Of a stretch of DNA of 20,839 bases, positions 1 to 6,267 are shown one piece after another. The position numbers and the translations under genes are program-made. The notes under the pieces were generated by a model. It was not told where the DNA came from and did not search any database. It worked only from the letters and a program-made list of their open reading frames with translations. Positions within the stretch are counted from its first letter, which is position 1. Every line of letters starts with the position of its first letter. The DNA comes from JASLBX01 sp035762665 (GTDB lineage: Bacteria; Actinomycetota; Actinomycetes; Jiangellales; Jiangellaceae). The DNA lies in the NCBI GenBank assembly GCA_035762665.1, contig DASTNZ010000215.1, positions 1 to 20,839 of the forward strand, read 5' to 3'.

Positions 1-159
1 GGCCAGCCGCTGACGGGCGACCGTCTTGAGCAGCTCAAGCTCGACCTCGTCGTGCGCCGACCCGATGTGCTCAATGTCCCGCGAACCCTTCCGCGACGAG
101 TACACAATCTGCACCGCCATGGCCCCCGAGGCGGTCTTCACAGTGCGCACATACGCCAC
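1..159 (-). CDS. IS1634-type transposase, N-terminal part (runs off the left edge)
   Basis: Reading the minus strand from a GTG at 157-159 gives 53 codons, open to the window edge. The product begins VAYVRTVKTASGAMAVQIVY and continues with SSRKGSRDIEHIGSAHDEVE, ending in LLKTVARQRLA. This is the N-terminal signature I recognise from actinobacterial IS1634-type (IS4 superfamily, DDE) transposases. The DDE catalytic domain would lie outside the window, so it cannot be said whether the element is intact. A GTG at 163-165 and an internal ATG at 118-120 are alternative starts. A stop at 169-171 limits the frame. The gene points away from the truncated sigma-factor gene at 265-1077, so the outer end of the element should lie between about 170 and 270. 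Family assignment is from memory of the motif. Confidence 0.8.
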   Translation of the reverse strand, partial: MAYVRTVKTASGAMAVQIVYSSRKGSRDIEHIGSAHDEVELELLKTVARQRLA

Positions 160-161
160 CA

Positions 162-190
162 GCACACCCTAGGAGATCAACTTAGTGTGC
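162..190. repeat. Inverted repeat upstream of the transposase start
   Basis: GCACAC at 162-167 pairs with GTGTGC at 185-190 across a 17-base spacer. On the transposase strand this hairpin lies immediately before, and partly overlaps, the start region. Insertion sequences often carry such structures near the transposase start to limit translation from incoming transcripts, but that role is only inferred here. It could also be part of the terminal repeat; the other end of the element is not in the window, so this cannot be tested. Confidence 0.35.
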
Positions 191-264
191 AAATCCCAAC
201 CTCCGCGCCATCGAACCAGCAGGTCAGCGGGCTGCGATGCCGATCAACCCAGATTCGTGGCCCA

Positions 265-1077
265 AGTCGGGACTACCTGGACCGCCACCCACGCCGTCCG
301 GCTTCCTATGAGGCTGTGCTGGGGACGCAGCAGAGTGCCACCGTCCATGCCCCACCGAGGGTGCCCTGGCTGCAGCCGTATCCCGACCGGCTGCTGGACC
401 CGGTCGCGCCTAGTGAAGCCGAACCCGACGCCGTAGTCGTGGCCAGGGAGACTATCGAGCTCGCATTCCTGGTGGCTATCCAGCATCTACCGCCACGACA
501 ACGGGCGGTGCTGATCCTGCGCGATGTCCTCGGCTGGCCAGCCAACGACACCGCCGCGCTGCTAGAGGGCAGTGTCGGCTCTGTCAAGAGTGCCCTGCAG
601 CGGGCACGCGCCACCGTGAGGGAGCATCTGCCCGAACACCGCGACAATTGGGCGCCGTCGCCCGCCCCAACCGCGGAAGAACGCGCGCTGCTGCAGCGCT
701 ACATCGACGCCCACGAGCGGGGCAACGTGAGCGCCATAGCGGAACTGCTCGCCGCAGAGGTAAGGCTGACCATGCCGCCACACCCGGAGTGGTTCCTCGG
801 AGACGAGGCGATCATTGCCCTTCACGCCGAGGTGTTCGATCCGGCGTCGACGTGGTACCACGGACGCTGGCGAAGCGTGCCCACCCAGGCGAACCGGCAG
901 CTCGCGGTCGCGCACTACTGCCAGCGGCCAAGCGCGGAAGCGGCGAAGACGCTGCCAGGCGAGTACAAGGCCCAGGTGCTCGACGTGCTGCGGTTCGAAG
1001 GTGGAAAGGTCGCGGAGATCACGGCGTTCGAGCCGGTCATGTTCCCGGCATTTGGCCTCCCACTGACGCTTGGATAA
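265..1077 (+). pseudogene. 5'-truncated ECF sigma factor with SnoaL-like C-terminal domain (TIGR02960/SigX5-like)
   Basis: From about 270 the frame reads as a member of the large ECF sigma factors with a C-terminal SnoaL-like domain. It starts near YLDRHPRRP, the usual segment just after region 2, followed by the linker VPWLQPYPDRLLDP. Region 4 is complete (HLPPRQRAVLILRDVLGW, then the recognition helix around GSVGSVKSALQRARATVREH). A SnoaL/NTF2-like domain of about 120 residues follows and ends at TAA 1075-1077. Region 2, needed for core RNA polymerase and -10 binding, is absent: the bases before ~265 translate to nothing like it and lie next to the transposase gene. The open frame extends upstream to position 52, but that part overlaps the transposase on the other strand and is a chance extension. 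The gene was most likely decapitated by the IS insertion or a linked deletion and should not give a working sigma factor. The 5' boundary is uncertain by some tens of bases. Confidence 0.75.
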
Positions 1078-1312
1078 GCCGACGCGAGGAGGGCCGGAGG
1101 CCCATGCCCCCGCGGCCGGGGAGTCGAGCAGGGCGACGCGAGTGGTGGGTTATGGCGCCACTGGCCGTTCCTTGCCGTGGCCGGTTGGAGGCGCAATCGT
1201 CGTTGTACGCGCGCCGCCAAAGTGATGGTCTCGCGCCGGACCGATTCCTTCTCAGGCGTGTCCCCGTCATACAAGTGAGCGCTCGGCATGAAACCCGGAC
1301 AGGAGAACCGAC

Positions 1313-2125
1313 ATGAACCTAGGACAGACCGTCACTTCCAACGACGGCACTACGATCGCATTCGAGACGAGCGGTTCCGGCCCGCCGATCATTTTGGTGG
1401 CGTCCGCGCTGTCGGACCGATCCGACGCTAAGAAGCTCGCGGCCCTCCTGGCACTCCATTTCACAGTTATCAACTACGACAGGCGCGGCCGGGGAGCGAG
1501 CGGCGATACGGCTCCCTATTCGGTAGAACGGGAGGTTGAGGACATCGCGGCACTGGTGCAGGCTGCCGGCGATACGGCATTCCTTTTCGGTAGCTCGTCC
1601 GGTGCGGCCCTCGCGCTCGAGGCGGCGGCCAGGGGCGTGGCCGTCCAGAAGCTAGCGCTTTTCGAGCCGCCGTTCGTTGTTGACGCGAGCGATCCCCGCC
1701 CACCGGCTGACTTCGCTTCCCACGTCGATGAGCTGATAGCAGCCGACCGTAGAGCTGAAGCGGTCACCTACTTCATGACCAAAGGCATCGGCATGCCAGC
1801 CGCATTCGTGTGGCTGATGAGACTCATGCCACCGATGTGGTCGAACCTCAAGGCGATGGCGCCTACCATCGCCTACGACGTCGCCGTTATGGGAGACAAA
1901 CAACAAGGGAACCCGCTGCGAGGCGACCTGTGGGACTCCGTCACGGTCCCAACCCTGGTCATGAACGGGAGCAAGAGCCCACCGCACCTACGCCGTGCCG
2001 CAACGGGGCTCGTGGAGGTCCTTCCCAATGCCCGGTACCGGACCGTGGCTGGTGTGAACCACGGCGCAGTGGTCACCGCACCCAAGAAGCTGGAGCCGAC
2101 GTTACGAGAGTTCTTCAGAACATGA
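1313..2125 (+). CDS. Alpha/beta hydrolase family protein
   Basis: The protein has 270 residues with an alpha/beta-hydrolase layout: a first beta hairpin (residues 6-20), strand IILVASA near 26-32, the YDRRGRG turn at 55-61, a nucleophile elbow GSSSG at 93-97 (serine 95), and a C-terminal histidine in VNHG (H250). The usual acid after strand 7 is not obvious: the turn reads NGSKSP where GxxD is expected, so the acid may come from another position. This is a feature I associate with a small-hydrolase subgroup rather than clear inactivation. A Shine-Dalgarno AGGAG lies at 1301-1305 before ATG 1313. No signal peptide or membrane segment is seen, so it is cytoplasmic. It stands alone on the plus strand, downstream of the broken sigma gene. 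The substrate cannot be deduced. Confidence 0.85.
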   Translation: MNLGQTVTSNDGTTIAFETSGSGPPIILVASALSDRSDAKKLAALLALHFTVINYDRRGRGASGDTAPYSVEREVEDIAALVQAAGDTAFLFGSSSGAALALEAAARGVAVQKLALFEPPFVVDASDPRPPADFASHVDELIAADRRAEAVTYFMTKGIGMPAAFVWLMRLMPPMWSNLKAMAPTIAYDVAVMGDKQQGNPLRGDLWDSVTVPTLVMNGSKSPPHLRRAATGLVEVLPNARYRTVAGVNHGAVVTAPKKLEPTLREFFRT

Positions 2126-2128
2126 TGA

Positions 2129-2290
2129 GTGACGAGCAGCGATCATGGAAAGCGACAACGGGCCCAACCGGTCACAACCACCTGGGCCGGATCCCGTCCT
2201 CAGTGGCTGCATGGCGGCTTCTTCCTCATCCAGCACGTCAACCTCGAGCAGCTCGGACAGGCAGGCACCAACTCGGTCCGTCCCTCCATG
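2129..2290 (+). pseudogene. Possible remnant of a DUF1579-like gene
   Basis: Between the hydrolase stop and the convergent ATPase gene, the frame containing 2129 reads TTTWAGSRPQWLHGGFFLIQ and then HVNLEQLGQ (about 2180-2270). This resembles the central strand pair of DUF1579-type small proteins, whose members read WLPGGFFLLHR or similar there. Neither the N-terminal nor the C-terminal part of such a protein can be recovered in any frame, and the flanking translation is arginine/proline-rich noise. I read it as a decayed fragment. It could be a chance similarity; only about 25 residues carry the signal. Confidence 0.3.
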
Positions 2291-2377
2291 GTCGCGCCGC
2301 GCACGCCGCACGATCACCCTGCGCATGGTCAGCCGCCGCCCTCGACGGCGTGGTCGACCACGGCAAGAAGGCCGGCC

Positions 2378-2833
2378 TTAGGGTGGTATCACAGCTTGGA
2401 CGATGGCGCCGCGTCCGTCTGGTCCGGTGCTGATGGTGAGTTCGCTGGCGAGGTTGCGGCAGATCCACAGTCCGCGACCGCCGCTTTCACCGGCGAGCGG
2501 GTTCGGTGGCGACGTGCCTGCTGTCGGGTCTGTGATGCCGGGGCCTTGGTCGCTGACTTGGCAGTAGAGGGCGTCGTCGTGATGCCAGAGGAGCAGGCGA
2601 CCTCGGCCGCCCCCGTGGCGGATGGCGTTGGTGGCGAGTTCTCCGGCGACAATGATCAGTCGCTCGACCTGGTCGTTCTGAGCGCCGAGCCTGCCGGCAT
2701 GCGCCGCGACAGTTTGACGCAGCATGTGAAGGCTCTTGATGTCGAAGGTCTCGTCGACGTCGACGGAGTCGGGCCGTGGCGGGCTCGCCCGCCGCCGGTG
2801 GGGAGGAGACGCGGCCGTGTCACCGCTGCTCAT
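2378..2833 (-). CDS. Anti-sigma-regulatory-factor-type ATP-binding protein (HATPase_c_2, RsbW/SpoIIAB-like)
   Basis: From ATG 2831-2833 the product has 151 residues. It carries the GHKL ATPase boxes: the N box ELATNAIRHG (N69), the G1 box VSDQGPGI (D95) and the G2 box GGRGLWI (from 118). The N-terminal 25 residues are proline/arginine-rich and probably disordered. This single-domain architecture is typical of actinobacterial RsbW/SpoIIAB-like serine kinases that bind sigma factors or phosphorylate STAS-domain antagonists. An ATG further upstream at 2894-2896 would lie deep inside the preceding gene; the internal ATG, overlapping it by 14 bases, is preferred. The gene follows the MEDS-STAS gene on the same strand and is very likely translationally coupled to it. 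The STAS domain of that protein is an obvious candidate partner, which is inference. Confidence 0.85.
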   Translation of the reverse strand: MSSGDTAASPPHRRRASPPRPDSVDVDETFDIKSLHMLRQTVAAHAGRLGAQNDQVERLIIVAGELATNAIRHGGGRGRLLLWHHDDALYCQVSDQGPGITDPTAGTSPPNPLAGESGGRGLWICRNLASELTISTGPDGRGAIVQAVIPP

Positions 2834-3692
2834 GACTGACTTGTACCCGGAGACCCGGTGCAGTATCCGCGCCAACAAGGTCGAGGACGGTCGCAACGAG
2901 CCGCTGGCATTTGACGGTCATCCGCCGCGAGCGGGGGAGCCGCGTGGCGGCGGCCACGATCACCCCGGCGCTCGCGCCGTCGATGTAATCCAACCGAGTC
3001 AGGTTGACGTGTGGGTTGCGGTCCAGGCGGAGGGACTCACCCAACGCCTGCTCCAGGACGTCCCGCTGCCGGTAGTCCAGTTGCCCGGCCACGCGCACCC
3101 CGGGCGGGCTGTACTGGCGGCAGATCCGCAGGAACGGGTGCTCGTAATAGACCTGAGCGGCGACGGTCTTCGGGTGTGCTTTGGCCGCGAAGGCGAGGGT
3201 GACTGCGTCGAATCGCTCCCTGTCGTACTGGCAAATTAGGCACAGCCGGCCGTCAGCGAACAGGTCGGCGACCTTGGTCTCGAACGCGATCAGCTCCTCT
3301 ACCCCGCCGACCGGCCGGGTAGCCCAGGCCATGTCGGCGGTGATGCGCAGCCCGGGGTATCCCTCCCGCGCGGCCGCATCGAGCTCGCCCGACAGCACAT
3401 CCACCATCGCGGCGGCAGTGACGGCGCCCGCACCCAGCAGCGAGTCCGATATCGGTGACAGCCGCAACTGACCGCGACGCATGGCCGCGCCCGGTCTCAC
3501 CGATCGGTCTGCCAGCTGCACCGCTAGGCCGTCAGGGTCGATGGCATCGGTCCAGCACACCACCTTGTGCCCAGCCCGCAGCCCGCCGCGCACGAACGCC
3601 GCGACTAGGTCCAGCCGCTCCTCGCCGTCAGTGAACGTCAAACACGCGTGATCCCCCGCACCCACCGCATCGGTAACGTTCGGAACCGTCAT
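2820..3692 (-). CDS. MEDS-domain and STAS-domain sensor protein
   Basis: The 290-residue protein has two parts. Residues ~8-170 form a MEDS domain (DcmR-type sensory domain), recognisable from AGDHACLTFTDGEERLDLV, then AGHKVVCWTD and the region LRITADMAWA. Residues ~195-285 form a STAS-like domain (LRLDRNPHVNLTRLDYIDGA, then SAGVIVAAATRL), the fold of anti-sigma-factor antagonists. MEDS domains resemble RecA-like folds and occur in actinobacterial sensory and anti-sigma networks, often beside STAS and HATPase_c_2 proteins, exactly as here. The start ATG 3690-3692 is preceded on the minus strand by AGGCGG. No membrane segment is present, so it is a cytoplasmic sensor. With the overlapping ATPase gene it forms a two-gene partner-switching module; no sigma factor gene lies beside it. 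Confidence 0.85.
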   Translation of the reverse strand: MTVPNVTDAVGAGDHACLTFTDGEERLDLVAAFVRGGLRAGHKVVCWTDAIDPDGLAVQLADRSVRPGAAMRRGQLRLSPISDSLLGAGAVTAAAMVDVLSGELDAAAREGYPGLRITADMAWATRPVGGVEELIAFETKVADLFADGRLCLICQYDRERFDAVTLAFAAKAHPKTVAAQVYYEHPFLRICRQYSPPGVRVAGQLDYRQRDVLEQALGESLRLDRNPHVNLTRLDYIDGASAGVIVAAATRLPRSRRMTVKCQRLVATVLDLVGADTAPGLRVQVSHEQR

Positions 3693-4190
3693 CCACGCCG
3701 CCTAACCTGCCTAAAGGTGTACCACCGCGGGGACATCCTGCGTCAGCGTACTGGCTCGCGTTGTCATCGATGGCATAACACAACGCGGTCGCATGGTCGG
3801 GTCCCCAAGGAGCGCCCAATCCGTATCCTCCGCCTGCGAGCGAGCCCACCTCGCCACGTGTGGCAGAGAGTCGAACCAAAGCGTGCGGGTTGACGGTGAC
3901 AGCTCGTCGACGCTCGACCACAAACGCAGAGATCGAAACGCTCGAGGACACCAACAGCGCCTACCCGTAGGTGACGGGATCCGCGTAACCAAGCGGGCTC
4001 GAGCTGCGAGCGCAAGCGAAGTGCTTGTTGATCTCCAGGGCGTTGAACCGGTCCGCGCGTCCGGCCGTGCTGTCTTGAGGAGTTTCATCGGCACCAGTGC
4101 GGCGATGGCATGCCGGCGCGAGCGGAGGTTCCGCCGATCTTTGAGCAGAAACTGATCGAGATCCGTGCGCTTGAGCGGGACGCGGATCAA
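3693..4190. other. About 500 bases without a convincing gene
   Basis: This stretch lies upstream of the MEDS gene and should hold its promoter on the minus strand. Open frames of 80-165 codons exist on both strands, but they overlap one another, are rich in Arg/Ser, and match no family I know. A short plus-strand run, SASEVLVDLQGVEPV (about 4010-4057), looks faintly like a STAS-type beta strand and could be a relic. Just before the MEDS start, TTAGGC occurs twice, three bases apart, on the minus strand (within about 3698-3716). The region looks like decayed DNA. Confidence 0.4.
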
Positions 4191-4194
4191 CCGG

Positions 4195-4477
4195 AGCCCG
4201 TTCACTGGCGACCTGATTGTGGGCGCCCGAACCTTCCTCGAAGGTGGGCACCTCTTTCACTTCAACCTGACCGGCAGCCGTGCAAAGATCAGCGTCGACG
4301 ACCCCCGACTCGAGGACCGGGTCGCCGACAACAGCCACAAGTTCGACATCACCGAAAGCGAAAGCCTGCTCATCGGGAGAGACTTCGGTCGTGACCGACA
4401 TCGAGACCGGTCCGAACGGGAACCCTCTTCCTGGTGTCGCTGGACCAGGGGAGGTCCACGAGATCTCCCGACGCTAA
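4195..4477 (+). pseudogene. Frameshifted C-terminal remnant of a PQQ-type sugar (glucose/sorbosone) dehydrogenase
   Basis: Three consecutive frames, joined, give the end of a soluble PQQ-type sugar dehydrogenase. The first reads TGDLIVGARTFLEGGHLFHF and continues to LEDRVADNSHKFDITESESL, then LIGRDFG. One base later the next frame reads VVTDIETGPNGN. One base later again it reads LFLVSLDQG, and a last shift gives EVHEISRR followed by TAA 4475-4477. The pattern of a propeller-blade strand, DRVADN, FG, then TDIETGPNGNLFLVS, is how these beta-propeller enzymes end. At least three frame changes in under 100 bases (about 4391-4450) plus the missing catalytic N-terminal part make this a pseudogene. 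The stop lies 18 bases before the CHRD start, so the two were probably once one transcription unit. Family assignment is by motif recall. Confidence 0.6.
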
Positions 4478-4495
4478 GTCCGAAGGAGGAAAGGA

Positions 4496-4999
4496 ATGCG
4501 CAGGACGATCGTGCTCGTCGTCACGGCCGCGCTGGCGGTACTCACGCTGGCGCCAACGGCCTCGGCCGGCGAGAACTTCGTGGCGCCGCTATCTGGCGAC
4601 CAGGAAGTCCCGGCCCGAGACACCCAGGCGACCGGCGTGGCCAAATTCAAGCTCCGCGAGGACGGAGCCGTACTGCTGTTCAAGATCAACGTGGAAGACA
4701 TCAACAACGTCGCGGCGGCGCACATCCACTGCGGCGCCGCCGGCGTCAACGGCCCAGTCGGCGTCACCCTGTACAGCGCGGCACCGGCGGGCGGTGCGGT
4801 GAGCGGGACCTTGGCCGAGGGAACGATCACCGCCGCCGACCCCGGCAACGCATGCGGTTGGACCGACTTGGCCTCGATCCTCGCCGCAATCGAGACCGGC
4901 GACACCTATGTCAACGTGCACACGAACGATGGCGTGGCGCCGCCCAACACCGGTCCCGGGGACTTCCCCGGCGGGGAGATCCGCGGCCAAGTCCGTTAG
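4496..4999 (+). CDS. Secreted CHRD-domain protein
   Basis: The 167-residue protein begins with a Sec signal peptide: RR at residues 2-3, a hydrophobic core VLVVTAALAVLTLAP, and likely cleavage after TASA (residue 24). The rest (27-166) is one CHRD domain, with SGDQEVPARDTQATGVAKF, the AAAHIHCGAAGVNGPV core, and the closing PGGEIRGQVR. CHRD domains occur in chordin and in many bacterial secreted proteins; their biochemical role in bacteria is not established. A strong Shine-Dalgarno AAGGAGGA at 4483-4490 is 5 bases from ATG 4496. There is no membrane anchor or sortase motif, so it should be free outside the membrane. A remnant of a sugar dehydrogenase gene lies just upstream and a strong terminator just downstream. 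Confidence 0.9.
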   Translation: MRRTIVLVVTAALAVLTLAPTASAGENFVAPLSGDQEVPARDTQATGVAKFKLREDGAVLLFKINVEDINNVAAAHIHCGAAGVNGPVGVTLYSAAPAGGAVSGTLAEGTITAADPGNACGWTDLASILAAIETGDTYVNVHTNDGVAPPNTGPGDFPGGEIRGQVR

Positions 5000-5026
5000 C
5001 GATGTCCACCGAGAGTGAGTTCGAAG

Positions 5027-5050
5027 AGAGGGCCCCTCACGGGGCCCTCT
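5027..5050 (+). terminator. Rho-independent terminator after the CHRD gene
   Basis: AGAGGGCCCC at 5027-5036 pairs perfectly with GGGGCCCTCT at 5041-5050 around a 4-base loop (TCAC), and T-rich TCCTT follows. The stem starts 27 bases after the CHRD stop. It is the clearest terminator in the window. Confidence 0.85.
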
Positions 5051-5239
5051 TCCTTGTCCAGCCTGCGGGCAGAACACAAGTGCAGCAACCCATCAGCAGG
5101 CTCCAGTGGCGAACAGCGCTACCACGAGGTCAAAGTCTTCGCAGCTGTCACAGAGCTGCCTGAGACATCCTTCCTGATCGGGTTAGCGTGTGCGGGAAAA
5201 TGGCGCCGCCACGTCGTCCGAATCCTGTCGACCTGAGAC

Positions 5240-5590
5240 TCAGGCGCTGGTTCGGTCAAGACGCTGAAGGAGTTCGTGAGCTGCGAGTTCGATGTCCTTG
5301 TGGCGCCATTCAGCTGCCCGATACACACATGCGATCAAGCCCGTCCGATGAACCCGACGGAAGTCGCCGTAGACGAACGCGTACCTGGCCTTGGTCTGCT
5401 CCGCAGCTCCGCCGGTAAGGCCGAGATGCCACTCGGCGTATTCCTCCCAGCTATGCGACTTCAGAAATGCGTTCTGGGCTGCCGCGCGAGGCTGCACCTC
5501 TCCCCAGTCACTATCAAGGACGTACTGCCGCGCGTCGATGAGCCGCTGCGCCCGCGCCACCGCGCGATCATTGACCGAGTATGAGGTCAT
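5240..5590 (-). CDS. Conserved hypothetical protein, small soluble
   Basis: The 116-residue product begins MTSYSVNDRAVARAQRLIDA. It is rich in aromatic residues and well-formed helices: QYVLDSDWGEVQP, SWEEYAEWHLGL, ARYAFVYGDFRRVHRTGLIA, and a closing helix ELAAHELLQRLD. I have seen very similar uncharacterised proteins in actinobacteria, but I know no function. The many Trp, Tyr and His residues in one frame, unlike the shadow frames, support real coding. There is no signal peptide, membrane span or known catalytic motif. It is transcribed divergently from the VOC gene at 5704, with 113 bases between the two starts and a short palindrome near its own start. Confidence 0.75.
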   Translation of the reverse strand: MTSYSVNDRAVARAQRLIDARQYVLDSDWGEVQPRAAAQNAFLKSHSWEEYAEWHLGLTGGAAEQTKARYAFVYGDFRRVHRTGLIACVYRAAEWRHKDIELAAHELLQRLDRTSA

Positions 5591-5599
5591 AGTCGGAGT

Positions 5600-5612
5600 C
5601 TCTCAACGAGAG
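5600..5612. promoter_or_regulatory. Short palindrome in the divergent 5590/5704 intergenic region
   Basis: CTCTC at 5600-5604 and GAGAG at 5608-5612 form an inverted repeat with a 3-base centre, and flanking bases extend it imperfectly. It lies 10 bases upstream of the hypothetical gene start at 5590, where it could act as an operator or a 5'-leader hairpin. The arms are short and chance is possible. Confidence 0.25.
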
Positions 5613-5703
5613 TCCCGCCAATCAACGTCTCGCGGACGTTATGGGCAGGGCTCATCACTGAGCGGTACGGGGACACTCGCCCCGACCAAGGTGGGAGGCC
5701 GCG

Positions 5704-6147
5704 ATGACTCCGGCAATCCTCGGTCTGTCACACCTTTCGTTCAGCGTCCGTGACCTCGCTGCCGCCAAATGGTTCTGGGTCGATGTGATGGGATTCGAAC
5801 TCATCGATGGACGCGACGAGTTCTGCTTTGTGTTCGAGCGCGCGTCCAGGCTCGCGGTGGTCTTGTCCGACCATCGCGGCACGGTCTCCGGTGGGTTCGA
5901 TGAGCACAACGTCGGGCTCGACCACGTCGCGTGCGCGGTGTCCGACGTCGAGACGCTGCTGACTTGGGGACAGCGGTTGACCGGGGCCGGCGTGTCGCAC
6001 TCGGCGATCGCGGAGTCGGACGGCGGTCATCATCTCAACCTGCGTGCCCTGGACAACTTCCCGGTGGAGCTGTCCGTAATCAAGCCGGAGTTCGCCACGG
6101 CGCTCGGCGTCGTCGGCGTCGAGCCGGTGGCCGCGACCTACCAGTAA
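5704..6147 (+). CDS. VOC (glyoxalase/bleomycin resistance/dioxygenase) family protein
   Basis: The 147-residue protein shows the two beta-alpha-beta-beta-beta modules of the vicinal oxygen chelate fold. The first begins with LSHLSFSVRDLAAAKWFWVD (H10) and the second with GLDHVACAVSDVETLL (H74). It closes with the strand FPVELSVI (E122). H10, H74, E122 and possibly E45 (in CFVFE) are candidate metal ligands. The length is typical of a single-chain VOC protein acting as a dimer. A Shine-Dalgarno GTGGGAGG precedes ATG 5704. Members range from glyoxalase I and fosfomycin-type thiol transferases to ring-cleaving dioxygenases; nothing here picks the substrate. It converges on the J-protein gene. 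Confidence 0.85.
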   Translation: MTPAILGLSHLSFSVRDLAAAKWFWVDVMGFELIDGRDEFCFVFERASRLAVVLSDHRGTVSGGFDEHNVGLDHVACAVSDVETLLTWGQRLTGAGVSHSAIAESDGGHHLNLRALDNFPVELSVIKPEFATALGVVGVEPVAATYQ

Positions 6148-6233
6148 GCCGAACGTCAGACCTGGTTCTGGCCGCGGCCCCGGCGGGCTGACCGGAGCCG
6201 GACTCGACGGCCAGGGCTCGGGCGAGCTTCTTA

Positions 6234-6249
6234 CGTGACCTGTATCACG
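6234..6249. promoter_or_regulatory. CRP/GlxR-like palindrome CGTGA-N6-TCACG
   Basis: CGTGA at 6234-6238 and TCACG at 6245-6249 flank a 6-base spacer. This matches the GTGA-N6-TCAC core bound by CRP-family regulators, including actinobacterial GlxR/Crp. It sits between two convergent gene ends (6147 and 6268), not in front of a gene, so a regulatory role is doubtful. It could serve as a hairpin at the 3' end of either transcript. Confidence 0.25.
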
Positions 6250-6267
6250 CCCTCGATCGTGCGTTCG

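Noticed and set aside
52..264. Upstream extension of the sigma-factor frame to position 52 as one 341-residue protein
   Set aside because: The added part overlaps the transposase gene on the other strand, has no sigma region 2 features and reads as random residues; the frame is open by chance.
1277..1284. Palindrome GAGCGCTC before the hydrolase as a TetR-type operator
   Set aside because: Only 8 bases long and GC-rich; expected often by chance, and no regulator gene is adjacent.
1079..1316. Coding potential between the broken sigma gene and the hydrolase
   Set aside because: Open frames are arginine-rich shadows without start context or family features; the hydrolase Shine-Dalgarno and promoter fit better.
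2129..2839. Plus-strand frame of 236 codons opposite the ATPase gene
   Set aside because: It is antisense to a protein with intact GHKL ATPase motifs; only the first part may hold a relic.
3860..3900. tRNA-like segment (GTCGAACC...)
   Set aside because: No acceptor stem, anticodon arm or T-loop could be folded around it.
3961..4401. Minus-strand 146-codon frame as a gene
   Set aside because: It is the antisense of the dehydrogenase relic, whose plus-strand translation gives recognisable motifs, and its own sequence matches nothing known.
4165..5163. Long plus-strand frame through the dehydrogenase relic and the CHRD gene
   Set aside because: After about 4390 it is an out-of-frame, arginine-rich reading of the CHRD gene, which has its own strong ribosome site and signal peptide.
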